39,819 bases of DNA from a virus: positions 1 to 39,819 of IMG/VR virus record IMGVR_UViG_3300030333_003696; one strand, written 5' to 3'. Below are positions 34,801-39,819 of this stretch, in pieces. The position numbers and the translations under genes are program-made. The notes beneath the pieces were generated by a model. The model saw only the letters and a program-made list of their open reading frames with translations, did no database searches and was not told the DNA's origin. How positions within the stretch are numbered: the first letter of the stretch is position 1; each line of letters opens with the position of its first letter.

Positions 34801-35859
34801 TATACTTCTGTTGGTACAAATCAATTGAGTGGTACAATAACAAGAGGTAATGATAATACTTTTGCAAGAACATATCCTATAGGTACACCAGTTCAAAAAT
34901 ATGAACTATCAGGTGTATCGCTAAGAAAAATCAATACACAACATGCTCTCACGAACGTAACAAGTTCTATAGAGGATAAAGTTACTCTTGACTCTTATCA
35001 TGTCAAGATAACTGGTTCTGTTCTATTCAGTAAGGACAAACCTGGTGGCGGGACACGAGGAAAAGCAAGTAAGAATATACAGTTTGAGTCTATTACACCA
35101 AACATAGCACATAGTGTACCTAAAGGAACTGGATTAAATGCTCAAATTAGAACTACATCAGCCACAAGTATAAGTGGTGGTGAATCGTCATTCCAAGATA
35201 AGGGATTTGATTCTATATCTCTAGTCAATAAAACTGATTTCTTAGAACCAAGAATGGTTGCATCTAAAGATAATGAGACTGCTCAATTAGGAACATTACC
35301 TGGCGAAAAATCTCTAACATTTGATATGCAACTTAGCACAGAAAATGAGAATGTGTCTCCAGTTGTTGATGTATTCAAGAGTTCAATAATAACTTCTTCT
35401 TCAAGAATCAACAGCCCAATCGCTAACTATGCTACAAGTAATAAGGCAAATAATATAGATGATCCACATGAAAATCTTTATCTAACTAAGGTTATCAAAC
35501 TTGAGAACCCTGCCACATCATTGAAAGTATTGTTTGCTGCATTTAGACCACCTGCATCAGATATAAGAGTCTTGTATAGATTGTTTAGAGCAGACACTGA
35601 TTCAATAGACAAAGTATTTGAATTGATGCCTGGTTTTGATAATCTAGATGCTTCAGGATTTGTAATTGAATCTAAAAATAATAGTGGTAGACCTGATCGT
35701 AACATAGTTGCTAGTTTAGATGATCAATTCATTGAGTATGAATACACTGCAGATGATTTACCTCCTTTCACAGGATTCCAAATCAAAGTTGACATAGCAT
35801 CTACTAACCAAGCACAAGACCCAGAACTACTTGACTTCAGAGCAATAGCAGTGGCATAA
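28813..35859 (+). CDS. DUF4815-type giant virion protein
   Basis: A 2348-residue protein whose N-terminus is a clear DUF4815 domain: NVSPYFDDFDSSKNFNRVLF, QARELTTLQSILQGQIEKFG and KEGSMVIPG. DUF4815 proteins are large phage tail or baseplate proteins of T4-like cyanophages. Residues about 1116-1145 (DRIESLEETTSLSLLESK) should form a coiled coil, and about 1533-1552 (NITNITQNITNIQNTVVQNF) a short Asn/Ile heptad-like stalk. After it, DPLAQTFQV...TSVDFFFATK and YAFVIVTATSEYNQWICQIG look like a conserved receptor-side domain. Residues about 1795-2040 carry copies of the GxGY and DEVIKYT...TRG modules. A trimeric peripheral or fibre-like role is likely. No cleavage or frameshift is seen. Confidence 0.82.
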   Translation: MPQNTNLNVSPYFDDFDSSKNFNRVLFKPGSPIQARELTTLQSILQGQIEKFGKHIFKEGSMVIPGVFKYDNQYTSVKIESTFFGVPVELYYDKLVGLSIKGKTSGITAKVVKVLPSSSSVTNNTTLYIKYEKSSDDYLSEQFLDGETLTTLADFTYGTTTITNGSDFATAISSGATSIGSAFTITQGVFFARGAFIEVLPETIILEQYTNAPSYRVGFNVVEEIITAVDDNSLYDNAAGFSNYTAPGADRLKISLSLTKKELTDFQDESFIELQRLREGDTKKIIENTLYSEIAKELARRTYDESGDYYVTKFDLEAKECLNDRHSVFGTFFPETKTDEGNTPTKDLFNIRVGPGKAYVKGYETRSVGSNYLDVPKPRTTRLVESSAVPFEAGNKLRLNNTLNAAQIKLSAANSDYISLQKERLASNKATAQTEIGRARVYDYKLQNAGYVDNTSVFEIFLFDIQTDTTLTVNQAHTIALPAAIEGNRSGAKGFLKTAVSNSTSVVLNQVSGKFVTGEQIIINGELNGRVINSISEFNLSDVKSIRSTAASRTFSADVVLETKRDFTGRSFSITSGGVITSGRTGWVKNFKIGDVIAYKLGGKTDVTYNVVSAVSPPNNNITVVAAPNTISGICHKSLPSATTTVNDLKIVAGKLRGSTSGFLYAELASPNIESLDLTDSMLQIRVENTGQSTDGSGQMDLPSLTGTDLVYAPFDEERYTIVYTDGSIETLTSDQVVLTGGGKGVTISGLTASQSGNVVVHSTQQKSKVKSKQKTLQRNATITVTGSSRGNSGTSTGITDGLTPSSVFGKRVQDKEISLDVPDVVSVAAVFESSGTGAPSIPNLTLGSYNGPNGDNGDVIIGEIGIGKSSGAAALVLERNGTTKVNVIFKNSSAFIENEEVTFQESGVRAILSDVNTGDPNIRRNFVVDTGQRAEFYDYGRLVRKQGFPEPQGQLKIYFDHYTIASQDSGDILTANSYVKENYDLVPSLDNIRNTDVIDLRPRVAPYSGSRSPFEFDSRDFSGGGQNPSVLVSNENITFDYNHYIGRIDRLFINRDSTFTIKQGTPAVNPVEPEGISESFELAKIELKPYVYDAKREVNIQFRANKRFTMKDIGVLEDRIESLEETTSLSLLESKTESLVITDPTTGLDRFKNGFVVDPFNNFDVADKTVPFLKYDINEGKLISRKYTDSIDLLVGSSSVVGTNGTPDLTIDPRYATDLGSPNIRKTGDLVTLNYTEVLDREQPFATRVENINPYMMRSWAGNLRLNPESDIFVERVFEVQDDGIGFSNDIIINEEAIPNMREQNIAFFATRLKPGTNHYNSFAGEDMIENNIRTIPKLLEVTPIQGAFQIGETVRGLAVSTQNASQGADLRFRLAAPNHKDGPFNSPTVTYLTNPYSPNVGLSSAYSETSTVLNIDIQSLNQKSDGNFFGFALVGMRLVGETSGAEAEINQLRLITDDIGAVQGSYYIPEGRFENGTNTALLSSLRPQDSFPGLNFSRAAADHFSEGTLITNTTLERTEPAPPVIPAPLVFNITNITQNITNIQNTVVQNFIEEDDDPLAQTFQVEENPGIFMTSVDFFFATKSETIPLDVRVVDVVNGYPSRNIVKNGQVILNPDQVNVSADASVPTTFTFPSPIYLPRGEYAFVIVTATSEYNQWICQIGEPDISTADNTELGQVIVTKQPSLGSLFKGQTAGTWTPSQLEDMKYIARKAKFVTSPGTLRMYNPQLSTFDKRNELPENPIETFSKRVTVGLGSAIAANGAAVGSVITQTSNSTARGIVAEKLSHLDAAALTLTNAGTGYENGVYNTADLVTLTGSGSGAKADITIVNGVAVGATVISSHTGTGYQVGDTLTAALGVKGLGQNLTLTVGVTTGTNALVLTNNTGTFDTTNTIISGGTTLPNIIPATVTTNTDQYDGLHFKVTHPNHGHHSSNNTVSINGITGDSVPTKTTVAYGVSATSVVSVASSIGFNFFEGAQVTASNPGYALIGDEVIKYTSVGTNQLSGTITRGNDNTFARTYPIGTPVQKYELSGVSLRKINTQHALTNVTSSIEDKVTLDSYHVKITGSVLFSKDKPGGGTRGKASKNIQFESITPNIAHSVPKGTGLNAQIRTTSATSISGGESSFQDKGFDSISLVNKTDFLEPRMVASKDNETAQLGTLPGEKSLTFDMQLSTENENVSPVVDVFKSSIITSSSRINSPIANYATSNKANNIDDPHENLYLTKVIKLENPATSLKVLFAAFRPPASDIRVLYRLFRADTDSIDKVFELMPGFDNLDASGFVIESKNNSGRPDRNIVASLDDQFIEYEYTADDLPPFTGFQIKVDIASTNQAQDPELLDFRAIAVA

Positions 35860-35866
35860 TTGAAGT

Positions 35867-36019
35867 ATGAAGTTCCATTTTCCAAAAAGGAAGTTGTACG
35901 TATATTCTTTACGTCTTCAACGTTGGCCTGTAAAATGGTGGGATGAGAAGGTGGAAGCAAAACGTAAAGAGAAGGAACTCAGACGTAAAAGAATCGAATC
36001 ACTTTATCCTAAAAAATGA
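35867..36019 (+). CDS. 50-residue basic microprotein
   Basis: A 50-codon frame with ATG at 35867 and TGA at 36017-36019. The peptide starts MKFHFPKRKLYVYSLRLQRW, continues PVKWWDEKVEAK and ends in a Lys/Arg-rich helix (RKEKELRRKRIESLYPKK). It lies between the DUF4815 gene and the first halogenase-like gene and overlaps the latter in an ATGA junction, so it is likely translated. Its strongly basic, aromatic composition suggests nucleic-acid, membrane or protein contact, but I do not recognise it. Style recalls the 30-residue protein at 8169. Confidence 0.65.
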   Translation: MKFHFPKRKLYVYSLRLQRWPVKWWDEKVEAKRKEKELRRKRIESLYPKK

Positions 36020-37104
36020 AGATTAGTGTTGTTGGTGCAGGTAATGCAGGTTGCTTTACCGCACTACACTTTGGTTATTATACAAGACATGAAAAGAATA
36101 TAGAAGTAGAACTAATCTATAATCCAGATATACCTCCTGTTGCATACGGACAAGCAAGTATGCCTACTCAATTATTATTGCTTGGTGATAGTATGGGATT
36201 TGATTGGTACAATAATTTTGTGCATGCTATTCCTAAGAGTGGTATTGTATACGAAGGGTTTGGTAAAAAAAATTACGAATGGTTTCATCCATATCCTAGA
36301 AGTGTTGTAGCAATGCATTTCTGTCCATCAGAAACACAAGAGAGTATATTGCAATCTGGTTATTTTACAGTCAAAGAGGGTGATGTAGATCCTCTTGATG
36401 TAGATTCTGATTTTGTTATTGATTGTCGTGGTACACCTAAGGATTTTGATAATTATGAAGAGTTGAATAATCCTACGAACGCTTGTATATTAGCTAGACC
36501 TAATTGGGATACAAATGTTATTTGGAGTAGGCATGTAGCTACACCTGATGGGTGGGCATTTGTAATACCCACGAAAGAAGATGCTCCATCAAGAGATGGA
36601 AGTGTGGGTTATTGTTATAATAAAGATATCACTACACCTCAAGAAGCTGAAAAAAATATGCTTGAGATGTTTGATGTTGATATTATAAAACATACAACTT
36701 ATAAAAATTATGTTGCAAAAAATCCTGTAGTTGATAATAGAGTATTCTTGAATGGTAATAGATTATATTTCTTAGAACCCATGGAATCAAATGCTGTGGA
36801 GACATATATCATGTGGTCTAAGTACATCTTTGATTTCTTGAATGGTAGAAAAACTATTGAGCAAAGTAGTGCTGCAATCAAACATTACATTGAGGGGGTG
36901 CAAAACTTTATATTATGGCACTACCAATTTGGGTCTATATACAATACACCTTTCTGGAACTATGCCAAGGAATTGACATTTGAGGATCAAGAGTTTGATG
37001 ACACTCTTGCAAACATCTACACTAGGGGAGATGACAAGTACTTAGCGTACAGTCAATGGGGTAAGTGGAGTTTCAGAAATTGGCATAAAGGTATGGTATT
37101 ATGA
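36016..37104 (+). CDS. Flavin-dependent tryptophan-halogenase-like protein 1
   Basis: A 362-residue FAD-dependent halogenase-like protein. The FAD-binding GxGxxG is VVGAGNAGCFTAL (5-17). GQASMP (45-50) corresponds to the GEATVP-type strap. Lys74 in IPKSGI aligns with the catalytic Lys (Lys79 in PrnA) that handles hypohalous acid. WAFVIP (180-185) replaces the usual WxWxIP, with Phe for the second Trp, and LEPMES (253-258) holds the catalytic Glu257. It is shorter than tryptophan halogenases (about 500-540 residues). A related viral enzyme, VirX1 of cyanophage Syn10, was reported to iodinate varied small molecules. A flavin reductase is not seen nearby. It overlaps its paralogue by four bases. 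Confidence 0.82.
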   Translation: MKISVVGAGNAGCFTALHFGYYTRHEKNIEVELIYNPDIPPVAYGQASMPTQLLLLGDSMGFDWYNNFVHAIPKSGIVYEGFGKKNYEWFHPYPRSVVAMHFCPSETQESILQSGYFTVKEGDVDPLDVDSDFVIDCRGTPKDFDNYEELNNPTNACILARPNWDTNVIWSRHVATPDGWAFVIPTKEDAPSRDGSVGYCYNKDITTPQEAEKNMLEMFDVDIIKHTTYKNYVAKNPVVDNRVFLNGNRLYFLEPMESNAVETYIMWSKYIFDFLNGRKTIEQSSAAIKHYIEGVQNFILWHYQFGSIYNTPFWNYAKELTFEDQEFDDTLANIYTRGDDKYLAYSQWGKWSFRNWHKGMVL

Positions 37105-38195
37105 AAATTTCAGTGGTAGGAGCAGGTAATGCTGGATGCTTTACTGCTCTAAATTTTGGATGGACTACTAGAAAGAATAAAGATATTGAAGTAGAACTAA
37201 TACATGATCCTAATAAAATCTCGGAGAGAGTAGGGCAAGCAACTTTACCAGATGCTCTAATACTATTGCATAATAGTATGAGATTTGATTGGTATAATAA
37301 TTTCATGCATGCAACTCCTAAAGCTGGAATACTCTATGAAGGATGGGGAAAGAGAGATAAGTGGTTTCATGGTTTCCCCAGAAATCAAATGGCAATGCAT
37401 TACTGCCCATGGGAAATGCAGAAGACTGTATTAGAGTCTGGTCATTTCAAAGTAAAGGAGGGTAATGTAGATCCAAAGGATGTAGATGCAGATTATGTAT
37501 TTGACTGTCGAGGTAAACCTGATGACGAATCACAATATGAAGATCTTACCAATCCCATCAATGCATGTATTCTAGGTAAACCTAATTTTGATACCACTGA
37601 TGCACTATGGAGCAGACATGTGGCGACTCCTGATGGTTGGACTTTTGTAATACCTACAAACTCATCATCTCCATCTCATGACTACTGTGTAGGATATTTG
37701 TATAATAATAAAATTACTACAAAAGAGATAGCAGAGTACAATATGCTTGAGATGTTTGACGTAGAAGTGACAAAGCACATTACGTTCAAAAGTTATGTTG
37801 CAAAAAATCCTATTGAAGAAGGAAGAATATTCAAGAATGGTAATAGACTATTCTTCTTAGAACCGCTTGAATCCACCTCACTTGAAGCATACCTATCATG
37901 GACTAGGGAAATTATTGATTTTTTCAATGGTGTAAAAACACTCGAACAATGTGGTGACAATATAAGAAAGCATCTATTTCAATGTCAAAATTTTGTGTTG
38001 TGGCATTACCAGTTCAAATCTAAGTACAACACACCATTCTGGGAGTACGCTGAGTCTATCTCTCACTTTGAAGATCAAGAGTTTGATGACATGCTTGCCA
38101 ACATTTATACTAGAGGAGATGAAAAGTACCTAAACTATTCTCAATGGGGTAAGTGGAATTTTCGTAATTGGCACAAAGGAATGATAGCTAAATAA
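37101..38195 (+). CDS. Flavin-dependent tryptophan-halogenase-like protein 2
   Basis: A 364-residue tandem paralogue of the preceding protein, clearly derived by duplication: MKISVVGAGNAGCFTAL opens both, and YTRGD.KYL.YSQWGKW.FRNWHKGM closes both. GQATLP (45-50), catalytic Lys74 (TPKAGI), GWTFVIP and LEPLES are all kept, so both copies look competent. They differ most in the middle, around residues 35-60 and 185-205, and in the region after LEPLES that would line the substrate pocket. AAGGT twelve bases upstream of the ATG favours independent initiation in addition to the ATGA overlap. Substrate unknown; different specificities for the two copies is a reasonable inference. Confidence 0.82.
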   Translation: MKISVVGAGNAGCFTALNFGWTTRKNKDIEVELIHDPNKISERVGQATLPDALILLHNSMRFDWYNNFMHATPKAGILYEGWGKRDKWFHGFPRNQMAMHYCPWEMQKTVLESGHFKVKEGNVDPKDVDADYVFDCRGKPDDESQYEDLTNPINACILGKPNFDTTDALWSRHVATPDGWTFVIPTNSSSPSHDYCVGYLYNNKITTKEIAEYNMLEMFDVEVTKHITFKSYVAKNPIEEGRIFKNGNRLFFLEPLESTSLEAYLSWTREIIDFFNGVKTLEQCGDNIRKHLFQCQNFVLWHYQFKSKYNTPFWEYAESISHFEDQEFDDMLANIYTRGDEKYLNYSQWGKWNFRNWHKGMIAK

Positions 38196-38199
38196 AAAC

Positions 38200-38337
38200 A
38201 TGATCAATGCATGGGCACTTGCCTACGAAGTTTTAGAAGGCACAATAGATGAAACCTACCCAATCATCAAAAAAGATAAAGGTAGAAAATCACCCGACTC
38301 TGAAAAGAGATGTGAGGACAACAGCGATAGTCAATGA
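38200..38337 (+). CDS. Possible 45-residue protein overlapping the next gene
   Basis: A 45-codon frame with ATG at 38200 and TGA at 38335-38337. The first half (MINAWALAYEVLEGTIDETY) reads like a real helix, while the second half is a Lys/Ser/Asp-rich stretch. It overlaps the 71-residue gene by 89 bases in another frame, which is more than other overlaps here. It fills the gap after the second halogenase-like gene. It may be a real small gene, or only its first part may be conserved. No ribosome-binding site is visible. Confidence 0.35.
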   Translation: MINAWALAYEVLEGTIDETYPIIKKDKGRKSPDSEKRCEDNSDSQ

Positions 38338-38464
38338 GGACTCAACTGCTTACACTCGATACATGAGTGATAGAAGAGCACGTCTTTCTACTAAAGATGA
38401 GATTGACACATTACGTGCTGAGATAGATCTCTTGAAATCGCTAATTATGCAACAAAATAAATAG
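38249..38464 (+). CDS. Small coiled-coil hypothetical protein
   Basis: A 71-residue protein with a basic N-terminal half (KKIKVENHPTLKRDVRTTAIV about 8-28), a TAYTRYMSDRRAR segment and a C-terminal coiled coil (about 48-70, TKDEIDTLRAEIDLLKSLIM). The VENHPxLxRDxxTxAIVN pattern is one I associate with small cyanomyovirus proteins near structural genes, without known role. AAGG lies about twelve bases before the ATG. It is followed by a late-promoter core overlapping its stop. Confidence 0.7.
   Translation: MKPTQSSKKIKVENHPTLKRDVRTTAIVNEDSTAYTRYMSDRRARLSTKDEIDTLRAEIDLLKSLIMQQNK
38456..38463 (+). promoter_or_regulatory. T4-type late promoter candidate
   Basis: AATAAATA fits the NATAAATA late core and ends 19 bases before the ATG at 38483. 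It overlaps the TAG stop of the 71-residue gene. It would drive the small structural genes and the tail-fibre-like gene to the right. Confidence 0.45.
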
Positions 38465-38482
38465 ATATACTGAATAAGATCT

Positions 38483-38824
38483 ATGGCAGTACCATCAGTC
38501 AATATACAAATTGATAAAGGCACAGATTTCTCTTCTACTTTTGATCTAAGTAAGAGAGATAATTCTCCATTGGATCTAACACTTTATGATTTCCAAGCAA
38601 AAATGAGGAAGCATGCTTCAGCACCTGGTAATGTTGCTTTTGCTGCTACATATGGTGGACAACCTACTAAAGGTAATCTTACTATAAGTCTTACTGCTGC
38701 ACAAACTGGTATCATAACTGCTGGTAGATATGAGTATGATGTTTTGATTATAAACAGGAATAGTAATGTGAAGACTAAGGTTTTCCAAGGTCAAGCATTA
38801 GTAATTCCAACAGCATCACAATGA
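38483..38824 (+). CDS. Small virion-type protein
   Basis: A 113-residue protein of the type found beside tail-fibre genes in T4-like cyanophages. VNIQIDKGTDFSSTFDLSKR (6-25) followed by LDLTLYDFQAKMRKH and GRYEYDVLIINR resembles the immunoglobulin-like fold of baseplate upper or fibre-adaptor (BppU-like) proteins. It is all-beta and has no signal peptide. A late-promoter core lies just upstream. The next gene starts two bases after its stop codon. A structural role is inferred from context and pattern. Confidence 0.65.
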   Translation: MAVPSVNIQIDKGTDFSSTFDLSKRDNSPLDLTLYDFQAKMRKHASAPGNVAFAATYGGQPTKGNLTISLTAAQTGIITAGRYEYDVLIINRNSNVKTKVFQGQALVIPTASQ

Positions 38825-38825
38825 T

Positions 38826-39167
38826 ATGTCGATTCAAATTACAAAAGTCGGTATTGTATCAGACCATGCGGACACCAATCTTGACGGTCAACCAATCGTC
38901 GCATTTACTGTAGAGGAGGAAGGAGTGGCAAACCTAAGAGACATCACAGATATTATTTCTACAGCAGTGGGAACTGGTATAGGAACTAATTTTGTTTTAT
39001 CTTACGACCCCAATGCAGACAATTTTGTTTTTGTAAGTCCAGACTCTATTGTAGACTCTGCAGTTGGATCACTATCAGGTCCTGCTGGTTTTAGTACGAC
39101 TGTTGTAAACAATCTGGCTACTGAATTAGATGATAAAATTGATCTTGATGCTGGAACTTGGACATAA
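38826..39167 (+). CDS. Small hypothetical, probable structural protein
   Basis: A 113-residue acidic, beta-rich protein. I do not recognise a family. The N-terminal half (ITKVGIVSDHADTNLDGQP, then AFTVEEEGVANLRDI) looks like an immunoglobulin-type strand set. The C-terminal part (YDPNADNFVFVSPDSIVDSA) is followed by a fibre-like GPAGFSTTVVNN segment and DDKIDLDAGTW, reminiscent of tail-fibre linker sequence. It sits between the BppU-like protein and the tail-fibre-like gene, so a part in fibre attachment is plausible. Confidence 0.6.
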   Translation: MSIQITKVGIVSDHADTNLDGQPIVAFTVEEEGVANLRDITDIISTAVGTGIGTNFVLSYDPNADNFVFVSPDSIVDSAVGSLSGPAGFSTTVVNNLATELDDKIDLDAGTWT

Positions 39168-39169
39168 AA

Positions 39170-39177
39170 TCTAAATA
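39170..39177 (+). promoter_or_regulatory. Late-promoter variant before the tail-fibre-like gene
   Basis: TCTAAATA differs from the NATAAATA core by C for A at its second base. The same octamer occurs before gene 25 (13261-13268). It lies 23 bases upstream of the ATG at 39200, in a gap between genes. AGGAA at 39184-39188 is the ribosome-binding site. Confidence 0.4.
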
Positions 39178-39199
39178 CTACTGAGGAAATTTTTAAAAG

Positions 39200-39819
39200 A
39201 TGGCGAACCCTGTATTACAGTTTAAGAGAGGTAATCTCGCAAGTCTACCTGGTCTTCAAGCTGGTGAACCTGGTTTCACCGTAGACAAGTATGATTTATA
39301 TGTTGGTATAGACTCTACAACAAACAATAACCAATTTATTGGATCAGGAAGATTTTGGGAAAAAGGTAGTGCTACAGCAGCGTCTGGAGTAAAACTAACA
39401 GAAGCAAGAAATAATGGATCACATGCTATAACAATCAAAGCACCTTTATCGATCACAAGCAATCAAGACTATGTGATGCCAGCAGCTGCTGTCAATACTG
39501 GTTACTTGAAGTCTGATGGTTCTGGTAATTTATCATGGGATACAGCACCTAATAATGCACAAGCAGGTGGTTCAGGTGCTTCTGAGGTAAATGTCACTGG
39601 TGTCGGTACAGTCGCTTTCTTGAAGACTACCAACGTCAATGTGTCTGGTGTTGCTACGATGGCATCTGCACAGGTAGCAGATCTTACCTCTGGTAGAGTT
39701 GTAACAGCTGGTTCTAACGGTGAATTACAAGACAGTGGTAATCTAACATTCAACGGATCACAATTGAATGTTACAGGTAACATAAACTCAACTGGTAACT
39801 TCTCAGTGGGTGGTGACCT
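39200..39819 (+). CDS. Tail-fibre-like protein, truncated by window edge
   Basis: The first 206 residues of a protein that continues past the right edge. The N-terminus (LQFKRGNLASLPGLQAGEPG, then FTVDKYDLYVGID) is the typical start of phage fibre proteins that attach through a short beta domain. From about residue 55 it becomes low-complexity, rich in Gly, Ser, Asn, Thr and Val, with repeated VNVTGVGT/VNVSGVAT/LNVTGNI segments. These suggest a trimeric beta-helical shaft. It is probably a receptor-contacting or adaptor fibre. The ATG is supported by AGGAA upstream. Confidence 0.75.
   Translation, partial: MANPVLQFKRGNLASLPGLQAGEPGFTVDKYDLYVGIDSTTNNNQFIGSGRFWEKGSATAASGVKLTEARNNGSHAITIKAPLSITSNQDYVMPAAAVNTGYLKSDGSGNLSWDTAPNNAQAGGSGASEVNVTGVGTVAFLKTTNVNVSGVATMASAQVADLTSGRVVTAGSNGELQDSGNLTFNGSQLNVTGNINSTGNFSVGGD

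Noticed and set aside
1-39819. tRNA genes
   Set aside because: I looked for GGTTCGAAT-type T-loops with matching stems in the gaps and found none. The gaps are at most about 55 bases, too short for a tRNA.

Overview
The window looks like part of the genome of a T4-like marine cyanophage (a cyanomyovirus of Synechococcus or Prochlorococcus). The DNA is AT-rich, almost wholly coding, and packed with 1-16 base gene overlaps. It carries recognisable T4-type baseplate genes (25, 6, 8) in T4 order, a DUF4815-type giant virion protein, a YHYH-type domain, and T4-style late promoters (NATAAATA). No RNA genes, CRISPR array or insertion sequence were found, and no stretch over 300 bases lacks a gene.

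Region 1 (1-12262) is an accessory island of small-group transfer and modification enzymes. It holds seven sulfotransferase-like proteins, six of them diverged paralogues of one family. With them are three SGNH-hydrolase-like proteins, two Fe(II)/2-oxoglutarate-oxygenase-like proteins, one HpcH/HpaI-type aldolase, one NodU/CmcH-type carbamoyltransferase, a 30-residue microprotein and one unrecognised 349-residue protein. Three genes run on the minus strand. Each SGNH gene starts inside the last bases of another modification enzyme. My inference is a pathway that decorates a glycan, lipid or virion surface with sulfate, carbamoyl and acyl groups. The substrate cannot be read from the sequence.

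Region 2 (12245-13258) is a short unit with a near-consensus sigma-70 promoter, a GT-A glycosyltransferase-like gene, a small acidic gene and an intrinsic terminator. It separates the island from the late genes.

Region 3 (13261-35859) is the late baseplate operon: gp25, gp6, two large virion proteins of 2760 and 1044 residues where T4 has gp7, then gp8 and a 2348-residue DUF4815 protein. The large proteins share several recurring beta-rich sequence modules, as if built by shuffling and duplication.

Region 4 (35867-39819) starts with a 50-residue basic microprotein and two tandem flavin-dependent halogenase-like genes. These lie inside the late region, between baseplate and probable tail-fibre genes. 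Small structural-type proteins follow, and then the start of a tail-fibre-like gene that runs off the right edge.

The most noteworthy items are the sulfotransferase paralogue array with its SGNH-coupled enzyme cassettes, and the duplicated viral halogenase. All functions are read from motifs by eye; no database search was run.
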